From positions 1 to 64,000 of the forward strand of contig WYBX01000042.1 of assembly GCA_011525695.1 (NCBI GenBank): a stretch of DNA of 64,000 nucleotides, given 5' to 3'. The DNA comes from Verrucomicrobiia bacterium. GTDB lineage: Bacteria > Verrucomicrobiota > Verrucomicrobiia > Opitutales > Opitutaceae. The position numbers and the translations under genes were made by a program. Within the stretch, counting starts at the first letter, position 1; every line of letters starts with the position of its first letter. Shown here piece by piece: positions 51,719-60,858 of this stretch. Under the pieces are notes generated by a model. That model was not told where the DNA came from. It ran no database searches and was given only the letters and a program-made list of their open reading frames with translations.

Positions 51719-51791
51719 GGACCGGGATTGCGCCCTGGTGCGATGCTGGCTCCCCACAAAGAATTTGCGCCGGATTGGTCGACGGCCCGTG

Positions 51792-54038
51792 ATGCGGCTG
51801 ATGATCGTGGGGGTCCATCCACTCGCCGGCTTCGACAAGGTGCTGCACTATCGCGTGCCCGAGCACCTGCGGGCCGCCGTCGGCATCGGATCGCTGGTCC
51901 GGATCTCCATCGGCTCGACCATGCGGCTCGGCGTCGTCGGCACACTGGATCCTCCGGCGGACTTCCCGCTGGACCGGCTCAAGCCCGTCGCGCAGGTCGT
52001 TTATCCGTTTCCAGCCCTGACTCCGGACCTGCTGGGGCTGGCCCGCTGGATGGCCGGATATTACGCGTGCGGGATTGATGCGGTGATTGAAACCATGATT
52101 CCGGTCGCCGTCCGCCGCGGGGCCGGGTTGAAGCAGGAGAAGCTGCTTTGCATCGCGCGCAAAGCCGGGCCGGAGGAACTGGCGGTGCTCGAAAAGCGCG
52201 CGCCCCAGCAGGCGAAGCTTTACCGATTGCTCGCGCAGCAGTTCCGGCCGCAGCCGCGAAACCTGATCCTGGCCCGGCTCGGCGCCACGGCTGCGGTCGC
52301 CAGCGCGCTGGTGAAGCGCGGGCTCATCCGGGAGGAACTCCGCCGGATCGAGCGCGTCGCCTATGCCGACGATCACGAGGCCGGCGAACTCGTCGCCGCC
52401 CAGCCGCATGCCCTGAACCTCGAGCAGCAGCGCGCGGTGGATGGCATTGCCGCGAGCCTGGCGCGCAATGCGTTCAGCGTGACCCTGCTGCATGGAGTGA
52501 CCGGATCCGGCAAGACCGAGGTGTACCTGCGGGCAATCGATCTGGTGCTCCGATCCGGGGGCGGGGTGGTGTTCCTCGTGCCGGAGGTGGCGCTGACGCC
52601 GCAGACGACCGCCCGGCTCCGTTCGCGACTGGAGGCGATCGCGCACGGGCAGCAATGTGTCGTCTGGCACAGTCACCTCAGTGAAGGCGAGCGGCTGGAC
52701 GGCTGGCTGGCACTGGCGACCGGTGCGGCACGGATTGTGGTCGGTGCGAGGTCCGCGGTCTTCGCGCCCGTGAAGGATCTGCGGCTGGTGATTGTCGACG
52801 AGGAGCATGAGCCCGCCTACAAGCAGGATGAGACGCCGCGCTACCACGGCCGCGACGTGGCGGTGATGCGCGCCAAGCTGTCCGGCGCGTGCTGCCTCCT
52901 CGGCTCCGCCACGCCCTCGCTGGAGAGTTTTCTCAACGCCCAGAAGGGCAGGTACGGGCTGCTCCAGCTCACGCAGCGGGTCGACGATCGCCAGTTGCCG
53001 CACATCGGGATCATCGATTTGCGGATCGAGGCGGCGAAGCAGCGGCACCTGCCGGCGCTGGCCGGAAAGCTGGTGCAGGCGATGCAGGACCGGCTGGAAC
53101 GGCGGGAGCAGACGATCCTTTTTATCAACCGCCGGGGCTACTCCTCCTCGATGCTCTGCACCAAATGCGGCCATGTGGAGGAGTGCACGCACTGCAGCAT
53201 CGCGCTCACGTACCACCGGAGTGACGAAACGCTGCGCTGCCACCTCTGCGGTGCCCAGCGGCCGGCACCGCTGCGCTGCCCGAAATGCGCCGCGCCGGAA
53301 ATCCGCTGGCGCGGGCTGGGCACCCAGCGGGTGGAGGAGGCCGTCCGCCGCGTCCTGCCCCGGGCGCGGATCGAGCGGATGGATACCGACACGATGGCGC
53401 GGAAGAACCGGTTCCGGGAGGTCCTGAGCCAGTTCCGGGCCGGCCGGATCGACGTTCTCGTCGGCACCCAGATGATCGGCAAGGGGCTCGATTTTCCGAA
53501 CGTCACGCTGGTCGGGCTGATCGATGCGGACATCTCCATGCACCTGCCGGACTTCCGGGCGAACGAGCGGACGTTCCAACTGCTGGTCCAGGTGGCCGGC
53601 CGCGCCGGCCGCGGGGACCGGGCCGGCGAGGTGATGGTCCAGACCTTCACGCCGCAGGCGGAGGCGATCCAGTTTTCCCGGCACGCGGATTTCGCGGGTT
53701 TCGCCGCGGCGGAGCTGGCCCTCCGGCAGCAGTATCATTATCCGCCCTTCCGACACCTGATCCATCACCTGTTCCGCGGCCCGAATCCCGAGAAGCTGAA
53801 GTTTTTTGCCGAGCACTGGGCCCGCGCGGTGGAGAAGGCCCTTGGCGACCGGGTGGAGCTGCGGGGACCGGCGGCGTCACCGATCGAGAAGATTAAGGAC
53901 GAGTACCGCTGGCAGCTGTGGTACTTCACGAATGCGGTGACGAAGGTCATTCCGGAGCTGGCGCGGCTGCGGGCGGATTTTGCATGGCCGGATGACGTGA
54001 CCCAGGTGCTCGATGTGGACCCGGTGAACCTGATGTAA
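51792..54038 (+). CDS. priA: primosomal protein N' (PriA helicase)
   Basis: 748 residues. Helicase motifs: Walker A GVTGSGKT at 235-242, DEEH at 336-339, GSATPSLES and FINRRGYSS. Eight cysteines in CTKCGHVEECTHC and CHLCGAQ...CPKC bind two zincs. The conserved GTQMIGKGLDFPNVTLVG and QVAGRAGRG motifs complete the superfamily 2 core. PriA restarts stalled replication forks. The ATG at 51792 gives a family-like N-terminus; GTG at 51789 is adjacent. Confidence 0.95.
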   Translation: MRLMIVGVHPLAGFDKVLHYRVPEHLRAAVGIGSLVRISIGSTMRLGVVGTLDPPADFPLDRLKPVAQVVYPFPALTPDLLGLARWMAGYYACGIDAVIETMIPVAVRRGAGLKQEKLLCIARKAGPEELAVLEKRAPQQAKLYRLLAQQFRPQPRNLILARLGATAAVASALVKRGLIREELRRIERVAYADDHEAGELVAAQPHALNLEQQRAVDGIAASLARNAFSVTLLHGVTGSGKTEVYLRAIDLVLRSGGGVVFLVPEVALTPQTTARLRSRLEAIAHGQQCVVWHSHLSEGERLDGWLALATGAARIVVGARSAVFAPVKDLRLVIVDEEHEPAYKQDETPRYHGRDVAVMRAKLSGACCLLGSATPSLESFLNAQKGRYGLLQLTQRVDDRQLPHIGIIDLRIEAAKQRHLPALAGKLVQAMQDRLERREQTILFINRRGYSSSMLCTKCGHVEECTHCSIALTYHRSDETLRCHLCGAQRPAPLRCPKCAAPEIRWRGLGTQRVEEAVRRVLPRARIERMDTDTMARKNRFREVLSQFRAGRIDVLVGTQMIGKGLDFPNVTLVGLIDADISMHLPDFRANERTFQLLVQVAGRAGRGDRAGEVMVQTFTPQAEAIQFSRHADFAGFAAAELALRQQYHYPPFRHLIHHLFRGPNPEKLKFFAEHWARAVEKALGDRVELRGPAASPIEKIKDEYRWQLWYFTNAVTKVIPELARLRADFAWPDDVTQVLDVDPVNLM

Positions 54039-54609
54039 GAAAGCTCCGGACCAATCCTGAGACCATTCAAGGCCACCGAGCCCTCGATTGGTTTGCTGAT
54101 GGGTTCGACGATTACTTTTCCCAACTGCTCGGGGCCCCGGGGCTCCAGCCCTTCGCGATTTTTTCGTCGCGGTTTGATCCCAAGATGGCGCGGATTTCGC
54201 GGATGACGAAGCCCTCATCCAGAGACTCGAATCGTCCTCGCCGGTTGGAGACGCGGCGCTACTGCCGACCGAGTCACCGACAACCGCTTCACCGATTTTC
54301 TCCGTGACCTCTCCTCCGAACTCCGTGTTCTCCGTGTCCAAGGATTGGGGGATATTCCGCAGCGGGATCCGCCGTGGCCAGGAAGGTCTTGGGGCAACCG
54401 CGAATGACGCGAAGGGACGCGAAGGCTCAGGAGCGCAAGCTCCGAATTCGCGGCCATTGGCGTGGATTCGCGGTTGAAAGAATTGCCGGACGGATCGGAT
54501 CCACTGTCCAATCGCTGTGATCGCGGATGGCGTGGATTCGCGGTTGAACCGCCGCAGGTTCACACTCGCCATGCCCCGGTCCGGTGCCCATAACGCCGCG
54601 CTTTCCCTC
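54039..54609. other. intergenic region, no recognised gene
   Basis: 571 bases without a convincing gene. It contains two copies of GGCGTGGATTCGCGGTTGAA (at about 54461 and 54529). A minus-strand stretch (about 54120-54240) reads as a short open tail, RFESLDEGFVIREIRAIL and onward, that could be a gene remnant but has no start or family match I can name. Confidence 0.4.
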
Positions 54610-54990
54610 ATGCCGACGTACGAATATGCCTGCCGGAACTGCGATCATGTCTTCGAGGTTTTCCAGTCGATGCGCGATGAGCCGCTCAAACGCTGCCCTC
54701 AGTGCAAGAAACCCACGCTCAAGCGGTTGCTGGGCGCGGGAGCGGGCCTGATTTTCAAGGGCTCCGGGTTCTACATCACCGACTACAAGAACAAACCGGC
54801 CGGCGGTGCCGAATCCGGCAGGTCCGAGGGCGCCGGCAAGGGCGACGCCGGGGCCAAATCCGAGTCCGGGGCGTCAACGAAACCCACCGAATCGAAGCCG
54901 GCCGCCCCCACGCCCTCCGCGGGGTCGAAGTCCGCTTCCGATGCGAAACCGGGCAGCTCAAAGCGGGATTCCCACGGACGCAGCCACTAG
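54610..54990 (+). CDS. FmdB-family zinc ribbon protein
   Basis: 126 residues. The N-terminus MPTYEYACRNCDHVFEVFQSM carries the zinc ribbon (C8, C11, C29, C32) of the FmdB/CxxC family. The C-terminal half is a low-complexity Gly/Ser/Lys/Pro tail, usual for this family. FmdB was named from a regulator of an amidase operon, but most members have no known function. The start at 54610 is the family start. Confidence 0.85.
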   Translation: MPTYEYACRNCDHVFEVFQSMRDEPLKRCPQCKKPTLKRLLGAGAGLIFKGSGFYITDYKNKPAGGAESGRSEGAGKGDAGAKSESGASTKPTESKPAAPTPSAGSKSASDAKPGSSKRDSHGRSH

Positions 54991-54996
54991 CCGCCG

Positions 54997-55219
54997 GCAA
55001 ACGCATTGGAAATTCCATTCTGCGCAGCTCATCGATCGCTTGCCGCCAGGGCGAAGCCCAGCCCCTCCATGGATGGTTCCAATCCCCCCGTTGCGCAGGA
55101 CCTTCCTGGAAGGACGACCTCCGCGTCGTCCGCAAACCGAATCGAACCTCATTCCTCCTGCGGCCGGGGCGGCCTGCCCTCCGTAGCTTCAGCGAAGGCC
55201 GGAGCCCGGCCCTCCATGA
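54997..55219. repeat. hairpin cluster between FmdB and the next gene
   Basis: In the 391-base gap 54991-55381: a reverse form with GGGC-GAA-GCCC stem and CTCCATGG at about 55047-55072; a forward hairpin at 55104-55131 (stem GGACGAC/GTCGTCC, loop CTCCGC); and a reverse GGCCGG...CCCGGCC form ending CTCCATGAT at about 55198-55219. The rest (55220-55381) shows nothing I recognise. Confidence 0.7.
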
Positions 55220-55381
55220 TCCCAATCCGCCCTTCCCGCTGAGAAGAAAGAACAGGATTCACATTCGTGCCATCGGTGGCTATGCACAGGCCACGTTTTC
55301 CGAACATCCTGTGCTCCCGTGTTCCCCTGGTCCCTTGGTCCTTCAACTCGTTAATCCGAGGCTCAGCCTCACTCCTCTCCC

Positions 55382-56071
55382 ATGAGCAAGAAAATCGATC
55401 GCGCAGTCCATGGCCCCGGCTGGGGTGAGGTCATCCTTGGTGCCGTGCTCAGCCTCGTCCTCGGCGCCGTGCTTGGTGCCGTTGTGCTAATCATCCGGCC
55501 TGTGCAATCGGTGAAGGAACTCCCCAAGGAGGAGGATCGCGCGAAGGGCGCCGTCTATTACGTCGAGGGTTCGAAGGTCACTGCCAAGGCCGCCCAGGCG
55601 CAGGCGAAGCGGAAGGCGCTCGTCGCCGGCCAGTCGGTGACCGTGACCGAGGACGAAATCAATTCGCTCATTGCCGCCGCCAAGGCTCCGCCGCCTCCGG
55701 CCAAGGGCGAGGCTCCGGCGGCGGAAGCGGCCGCCGGCAGCGAGACCCTCGCCGTGGGCACGCCCAACGTCCGAATCCGCGACGGTGTCGTCCAGCTGGC
55801 CGCCCCCGTCACCCTCAATGCCCTCGGGTTCTCCCAGCAAGTGGTGGCCCAGGCGCGCGGCGGTTTTGCGAAGGAAGGCGATCGGTTCGTCTTTGTCCCG
55901 ACCGAAATGTACGTCGGTTCGTGCCCGGTCCAGCGGGTGCCGGTCCTGTCCGGACTGGTCCGGAAGAAGCTCGCCGAGGCGCAGCCGATTCCCGAGGACA
56001 TCGCCACGGCCTGGTCGCAGGTCGCTAGTGTCGAGGTCGAGGACAACGCGCTCCGGGTCTCGATGCCTTGA
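55382..56071 (+). CDS. membrane-anchored hypothetical protein
   Basis: 229 residues. One N-terminal helix (VILGAVLSLVLGAVLGAVVLII, about 17-38) is followed by an Ala/Pro/Lys-rich linker and a C-terminal domain with NVRIRDGVVQLAAPVTLNALG and KEGDRFVFVPTEMYVGSCPVQRVPVL. I do not recognise the family. Topology suggests a periplasmic C-terminal domain. Confidence 0.65.
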   Translation: MSKKIDRAVHGPGWGEVILGAVLSLVLGAVLGAVVLIIRPVQSVKELPKEEDRAKGAVYYVEGSKVTAKAAQAQAKRKALVAGQSVTVTEDEINSLIAAAKAPPPPAKGEAPAAEAAAGSETLAVGTPNVRIRDGVVQLAAPVTLNALGFSQQVVAQARGGFAKEGDRFVFVPTEMYVGSCPVQRVPVLSGLVRKKLAEAQPIPEDIATAWSQVASVEVEDNALRVSMP

Positions 56072-56075
56072 CCGT

Positions 56076-56180
56076 TAGGAGTCTGTCGGACTTACGCGGC
56101 CCGTTCTGAACCGGGCGCACCGAGAGTCGGGGAGGCGACAGCCTCCTTGGGCTGATCCCCGGACTGGAGCTCCGACCAGG
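56076..56180 (+). repeat. TAG-type 3' element and short hairpins
   Basis: TAGGAGTCTGTCGGACTT at 56076-56093, five bases after the TGA stop, shares the GTCGGACTT core. Then GCCCG...CGGGC (about 56099-56118) and GGAGGC-GACA-GCCTCC (about 56140-56155) hairpins precede murJ. Confidence 0.55.
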
Positions 56181-56228
56181 CAGAGCGTTGGCTTGCGCTT
56201 TCGGCCGTGCCGCCGCGAAGCTCCGGCG

Positions 56229-57788
56229 GTGTCGAAAAAGCTGAAGAACATCGGCGTCGTCTCGCTGTTCACCGTGGTCTCGCGGTTTCTCGGGCTCGCC
56301 CGCGATCAGCTGAGCGCGGCCGTTTTCGGCACGTCGATCTGGCAGGATGCCTTCGTGACGGCCTTCAGCCTGCCCAACCTGTTTCGGCGGCTGCTGGGCG
56401 AGGGCGCGCTGACGGCGGCGTTCGTGCCGACGCTGCAGCAGGAAATCCAGGAGCGGGAGCGGGCCGGCGCATTTCGCGTCCTGAGCAACGTGGCCAGCTG
56501 GCTGGCGGCGGTCTCCGGCGCGATTGTGGTGGGGGCGATGCTGCTCTTCAGCCAGTCGCGCCGGATCCTGGATCAGGATGAGGGCTGGTACCTGGTGGCG
56601 GACCTCAGCGTGGTGCTCTTTCCCTACCTGGCGCTGGTCTGCGTGGCGGCGGTGTTCAGTGCGACATTGAACGTGCTGGGCCGGTTCACCGAATCGGCGC
56701 TCTCGCCGGTGTGGTTGAACCTCGCGATGATTTTCGCGCTGGGCGGAGCGGGCCTGCTGCTGGCGGAGACGGACCGTGCCCGGATGCACTGGCTCTGCGC
56801 CGGGGTGCTCACGGGCGGGCTGCTGCAGATGCTGGTGCCGGCGGCGGCCCTGATGCGGGAGGGCTGGCGGCCAAGCTGGGACATGACCCTGTCGCCGGCC
56901 GTCCGGCTGATCGGCCGGCTGATGGCGCCCGCGCTCTTCGGCGTGGCGATCTACCAGATCAACATCTACGTTTCGCGGTTGATCGCCTTCTCGCTGGAGC
57001 GCTCCTCGGCGACCGCGCTCTATTTCGCGAACCGGGTCATGGAACTGCCGATTGGGATCTTTGCCCTGGCGGTGGCGACGGTGGTCTATCCGCTGATCGC
57101 GCAGCATGCGGCCCAGGGGAAATTCGCGGAAATGGGCGAGGATTACCGAAAGGGGCTGCGGCTGATCCTGGTCCTGAATGTTCCGGCGGCGGCGGGGCTG
57201 ATCCTGTTGAGCGAACCGATCACGCGGCTGATTTTCCAACATGGCCGGTTCACGGCGGACGACACGCAGCTGATGGCGCCGCTGCTGGCGCTGTTTGCAA
57301 TTGGCATGCCGTTCTTCTCGGTCGTGAGCCTCACGACGCGGGCGTTCTATGCGATCAAGGATACGGCGACGCCGGTCAAGGTCGCCGCGCTGAGCTTTGG
57401 CGTGAACCTGGCGCTGACGCTGGGCCTGAAGGATGTGCTGGGGGTGAACGGGCTGGCGGTGGCGAGCACGGTGGCCGTGGTGGTGCAGACGCTGGTGCTG
57501 CAGGGCCTGCTGGCGCGCCGGCTGCCCGGGCTGAAGTTCGGCGAACTCTGGCGGAGCCTCGCGAAAATCGGCGGCGCAACGTTCGCGATGAGCGTGGCGG
57601 TCGGAATCGGCTGGCAGGCGATTCGCGGGCTGGCCGGGCTCGGGCGCGCCGCCGACCTGATTGCGATCGGGGGCCTGATTCCCGCGGCCGTGGTGGTGTA
57701 CGGGCTCGGTTTGTGGGCGCTGCGGATCGAAGGCCGCGAGGAGTTCGCGGCCCTGTTCGGGAAGCTGCGGGCGAGGTTCGCGCCATGA
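56229..57788 (+). CDS. murJ: lipid II flippase MurJ
   Basis: 519 residues, about 14 predicted membrane helices. It opens VSKKLKNIGVVSLFTVVSRFLGLARD, the typical MurJ start, and contains LPNLFRRLLGEGALTAAFVP and later RAFYAIKDTATPVKVA, the conserved charged/loop segments of the MOP-fold flippases. MurJ moves lipid II to the outer face of the cytoplasmic membrane for peptidoglycan synthesis. GTG at 56229 gives the conventional N-terminus; TTG at 56193 is an alternative. Its TGA overlaps the next ATG (ATGA). Confidence 0.93.
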   Translation: MSKKLKNIGVVSLFTVVSRFLGLARDQLSAAVFGTSIWQDAFVTAFSLPNLFRRLLGEGALTAAFVPTLQQEIQERERAGAFRVLSNVASWLAAVSGAIVVGAMLLFSQSRRILDQDEGWYLVADLSVVLFPYLALVCVAAVFSATLNVLGRFTESALSPVWLNLAMIFALGGAGLLLAETDRARMHWLCAGVLTGGLLQMLVPAAALMREGWRPSWDMTLSPAVRLIGRLMAPALFGVAIYQINIYVSRLIAFSLERSSATALYFANRVMELPIGIFALAVATVVYPLIAQHAAQGKFAEMGEDYRKGLRLILVLNVPAAAGLILLSEPITRLIFQHGRFTADDTQLMAPLLALFAIGMPFFSVVSLTTRAFYAIKDTATPVKVAALSFGVNLALTLGLKDVLGVNGLAVASTVAVVVQTLVLQGLLARRLPGLKFGELWRSLAKIGGATFAMSVAVGIGWQAIRGLAGLGRAADLIAIGGLIPAAVVVYGLGLWALRIEGREEFAALFGKLRARFAP

Positions 57789-58750
57789 AGTTCAAACCCG
57801 ACTGGTTTCTCCTCGGGATGATTGGCGCCACCCTCCTGGCCTGGGTGTGGCCCGAGCCGGGGGCGGCGGGCGGCTGGCTGTATCCGGAATTGCTGACGAA
57901 GGCCGGGGTCGCGTTGATCTTCTTCCTTCACGGCCTGACTCTGGCCTCTTCCGCGCTGCGGGCCGGGGCGCTGAACTGGCGCCTGCATGTCCTCGTCCAG
58001 ACCTGCACGTTCGTGGTGTTCCCGCTGCTCGGGCTGGGGATCGTCGCGCTGCTGGCCGGCCGGATCGCCCCGGATCTCAGCCTGGGCCTGTTCTTCCTGT
58101 GTGCGCTGCCCTCGACGGTGTCGTCGTCGGTGGCGATGACGGCAGTGGCCCGCGGCAATGTGGGCGGCGCGGTGTTTAATGCGACGCTCTCCAGCCTGCT
58201 GGGCATCCTGCTGACGCCGCTTTGGGTGGCCTACGTGCTGCAGAGCACGGGCCAGTCGCAGCCGCTCGGTCCGGTCGTGCTCGATCTCGTGCGCTGGCTG
58301 TTGCTGCCGCTGGCCGTCGGCCAGGTGTTGCGGCCGTGGCTGTCGCAATGGGCGGCCCGGTACAAATCGCGGATCGGGCTGGTGGATCGGTTCACGATCC
58401 TGCTGCTCGTGTATACCTCGTTCTGCGACTCGTTCAAGCAGGGGGTCTGGGAGGGGCAGGGCGCCGGCCAGCTGCTGCTGGTCGGAGGGATCTGCCTGGG
58501 GCTGTTCTGGATCGTGATGGAAGTGACCGCGAAGGTGGCTCTGGCGCTGCGGTTCCCGCGGGCGGATGCGATTGCGGCGATGTTCTGCGGCTCGAAAAAG
58601 ACCCTGGCATCGGGCGTGCCGATGGCGAAATTGATCTTCGGTGCGCATCCGGGGATGGGGCTGATTCTCCTGCCGATCATGATCTATCATCCGATGCAGT
58701 TGATCATCTGCGGGCTGCTCGCGCAGCGCTGGGGCCGGGAGGAGCGATAG
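57785..58750 (+). CDS. SBF-like bile acid:sodium symporter family protein
   Basis: 321 residues, about ten hydrophobic helices. It matches the SBF_like/YfeH branch: FFLHGLTLASSALRAG, LPSTVSSSVAMTAVARGN, and CGSKKTLASGVPMAKLIF near the end. These act as secondary transporters of unknown natural substrate; bile acids are unlikely here. It overlaps murJ by four bases and is probably cotranscribed. The stop codon TAG is the start of the 3' element CCCGTCGGACTTG. Confidence 0.82.
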   Translation: MKFKPDWFLLGMIGATLLAWVWPEPGAAGGWLYPELLTKAGVALIFFLHGLTLASSALRAGALNWRLHVLVQTCTFVVFPLLGLGIVALLAGRIAPDLSLGLFFLCALPSTVSSSVAMTAVARGNVGGAVFNATLSSLLGILLTPLWVAYVLQSTGQSQPLGPVVLDLVRWLLLPLAVGQVLRPWLSQWAARYKSRIGLVDRFTILLLVYTSFCDSFKQGVWEGQGAGQLLLVGGICLGLFWIVMEVTAKVALALRFPRADAIAAMFCGSKKTLASGVPMAKLIFGAHPGMGLILLPIMIYHPMQLIICGLLAQRWGREER

Positions 58751-58764
58751 CCCGTCGGACTTGC
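58748..58764 (+). repeat. TAG-type 3' element at the SBF stop codon
   Basis: TAGCCCGTCGGACTTGC begins with the stop codon itself; short version without inverted arm. Confidence 0.5.
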
Positions 58765-58796
58765 TTCATGCCGAAATCGGGGGACGTTTGACTCCG

Positions 58797-59087
58797 ATGA
58801 ACTCGAAGCATGAGGAAGTGCCGGTGCGGCACAATGAGTCCGAGAGCCGGTTCGAAGCGGAGGTGGAGGGCATGCTTTCCGTGGCGGATTATCAGCTGCG
58901 TGAGGGTGCGATGGTCATGACGCACACGTTCGTGCCGGCCGAGCTCCGGGGCCGCGGAATTGCGGAAAAGCTCGTGCGGGCCGCACTCCAGCATGCCCAG
59001 GCGCAGCATCTGCGGGTGGTGCCGGCCTGCTCCTACGTGGAACTCTTCATCCAGCGCCACCGCGAGTTCCAGTCGCTGGTTTCGTAG
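58797..59087 (+). CDS. YjdJ-type GNAT N-acetyltransferase
   Basis: 96 residues, the short GCN5-like family. It contains VPVRHNESESRFEAEVEG, VMTHTFVPAELRGRGIAEKLVRAAL (the acetyl-CoA R/QxxGxG/A motif as RGRGIAE) and VVPACSYVELFIQRH. Substrate unknown. The ATG at 58797 is the family start; the open frame upstream is repeat-derived. Convergent with argA. Confidence 0.8.
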   Translation: MNSKHEEVPVRHNESESRFEAEVEGMLSVADYQLREGAMVMTHTFVPAELRGRGIAEKLVRAALQHAQAQHLRVVPACSYVELFIQRHREFQSLVS

Positions 59088-59170
59088 CAGCCCATGGGCT
59101 GGCACGTGAATCACAGAAAAAATCCTGTCGCCTATCCCCGGCCTCCCATTGGAGGTCCGACGGGGTGCTA
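59085..59170. repeat. TAG-type 3' element between convergent GNAT gene and argA
   Basis: It begins with TAGCAGCCC, whose TAG is the GNAT stop. It ends, on the other strand, with TAGCACCCCGTCGGACC, whose TAG is the argA stop. Both genes therefore use the element for their stop codon. Confidence 0.65.
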
Positions 59171-60505
59171 GGCCAGCTTGCGGACGAGCACCTTGGGATT
59201 GCGGCCGCTTTCCTCGAAGCTCTTCAATCGTGCCTCGGGCAGGATATCCTTCGTCGCCTCCTCGAAGCCGCAGACGTTGGTGAAAAACCCGAAGCTCTGG
59301 GTCGAGAGGGCGATGACCATCGTCGCCCCGCGTTCCTTCGCGACCATCGAGGCATAGTCGACCATCTTCTTGCCGATGCCCCGATGATGATAGAACGGCA
59401 TCACATAAAGCGACCCGACCTCGGCCAGCTGCGGCCGGTCCGGGTAGAAGTACAGCGTGACGCAGGCGATGATGTTCTCGTCGATTTCGAAGACGAAGAA
59501 GTGATCGATGTTCTTTTCGATCGCCTGCTGCGAACGGTAGATGAGCTCCTCCCGGCGGATGGCGGCGCGCGTCAGGTTGTACAGCAGCCGCACGTCGCTT
59601 TTTCGGGCCTTGCGGATCTGCTGGTAATCGTTGCCGTAAACCAGCGAGCCGACGCCCTCGTTCGAGAAGACCTCGTTGAGCACGCCGTCGAAGATCCGGC
59701 CGTCGAGGATGTGGACCCGCGGCGTGCCGGTCTCGATTGCCTTCACGGCATGGGTGGCCTTGCTGCGGCTGTATTCGGAAACGCGGGCGGGCTCGTCCTG
59801 CAGGATCTGGCGGAGGGCGTCGACCGAGATTTCGCGGCGGACGACGCCATCGATCTCGAGCCCGGCGGCGGGTGAAAGGAAGAGGATCTTGGTGGCGTGC
59901 AGCGCCTCGGCGAGCTCGGCGGCCAGCAGGTCGGAGTTCACGCGCAGCGAACGCCCATCGGGGCCGAAGGCGATGGGGGAGACCACGGGCACGACCTGCC
60001 GCTCAATCAGTTCCAGGATGAAGTCCTTGTCGATCCGCTCCACCTTGGCGGTGAACTGCTGGTCGACGCCGCGGATGATGCCGATGGGAAGGGCGCGGAC
60101 GGCATTGGTGGTGGCGCATTTCAGCGCGTTCTGGGTCAGCCCCTCGACCAGCGCATGGGACACCCGGGAGGAGGCCCGGATCGCGAGATCGAGCGTGGCG
60201 GCATCAGTGACGCCGCTGCCGTCCGCGTTCGAGATCGGGATGTTCCGGGCGACCGAGAGTTCGATCAGCTGATGGCCGATGCCATGGACCAGCACGACCC
60301 GGATCGCCAGCGAGCGGAGCACGGCGATGTCGATGAGCAGATTGCTGAAATTCTCGTCCGCCACGATCGAGCCGTCCATGGCGATGATGAAGATCTGGCC
60401 CTGGAATCGGGGCACATATTTCAGGATGCCGCGGAGATCCGTGGGCTTGATCGTCGTTGCCGGGACTGCCGGCTGAGGAACCACTGTCGGAATGCCATTG
60501 CTCAT
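59168..60505 (-). CDS. argA: amino-acid N-acetyltransferase (N-acetylglutamate synthase)
   Basis: 445 residues. N-terminal amino-acid-kinase-like domain (VVLVHGIGHQLIEL, DLAIRASSRVSHALVEGL, FLSPAAGLEIDGVV) and C-terminal GNAT domain (LYVMPFYHHRGIGKKMVDYAS, MVIALSTQSFGFF), the ArgA layout. It makes N-acetylglutamate from glutamate and acetyl-CoA, the first step of arginine synthesis, and is usually feedback-inhibited by arginine through the kinase-like domain. The ATG at 60505 gives an N-terminus like other members. Confidence 0.92.
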   Translation of the reverse strand: MSNGIPTVVPQPAVPATTIKPTDLRGILKYVPRFQGQIFIIAMDGSIVADENFSNLLIDIAVLRSLAIRVVLVHGIGHQLIELSVARNIPISNADGSGVTDAATLDLAIRASSRVSHALVEGLTQNALKCATTNAVRALPIGIIRGVDQQFTAKVERIDKDFILELIERQVVPVVSPIAFGPDGRSLRVNSDLLAAELAEALHATKILFLSPAAGLEIDGVVRREISVDALRQILQDEPARVSEYSRSKATHAVKAIETGTPRVHILDGRIFDGVLNEVFSNEGVGSLVYGNDYQQIRKARKSDVRLLYNLTRAAIRREELIYRSQQAIEKNIDHFFVFEIDENIIACVTLYFYPDRPQLAEVGSLYVMPFYHHRGIGKKMVDYASMVAKERGATMVIALSTQSFGFFTNVCGFEEATKDILPEARLKSFEESGRNPKVLVRKLA

Positions 60506-60858
60506 CGATGGAGGCGGATGGTTGTCGGGGATGGGGCCCGGCACGTCAACTGCAACGGCGTGGGCTGCGGGCGTGCCTGCCGGCCGCGGAATGTCGTGCT
60601 ATGGAATCTTGGAATCGGATTTCGGTTCATGGAGGGCCGGGCTCCGTCCCGGCCATGAAGACCGGTCCGCTGCGCAAAATGATTTTCCCATCGGGTATAA
60701 GGACGACACGGAGGTCGTCCCTCCATGAAGGTCATTCAGACGGGGAAGTGAGCACTCGAATCATGGAGGGCCGGGCTCCGCCGGCCGGATGCTCGCTACT
60801 CGCTATTCGATGCTCGCACCTGGTTCGGTTGCAGCCGCCGCCGCAGGATGGACGCAGG
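60506..60858. repeat. intergenic region with three CTCCGT-loop hairpins
   Basis: No gene. Forward hairpin 60626-60654 (stem GGCCGGG/CCCGGCC), reverse hairpin 60701-60729 (stem GGACGAC/GTCGTCC, loop ACGGAG), and a forward copy at 60761-60786 (GGCCGGG, CTCCG, then CCGGCC, partly degenerate). Confidence 0.85.

Noticed and set aside
54115..54360. Possible small gene or pseudogene on the minus strand (RFESLDEGFVIREIR tail)
   Set aside because: A stop codon lies shortly upstream, no start codon or ribosome-binding site, and no family I can identify.
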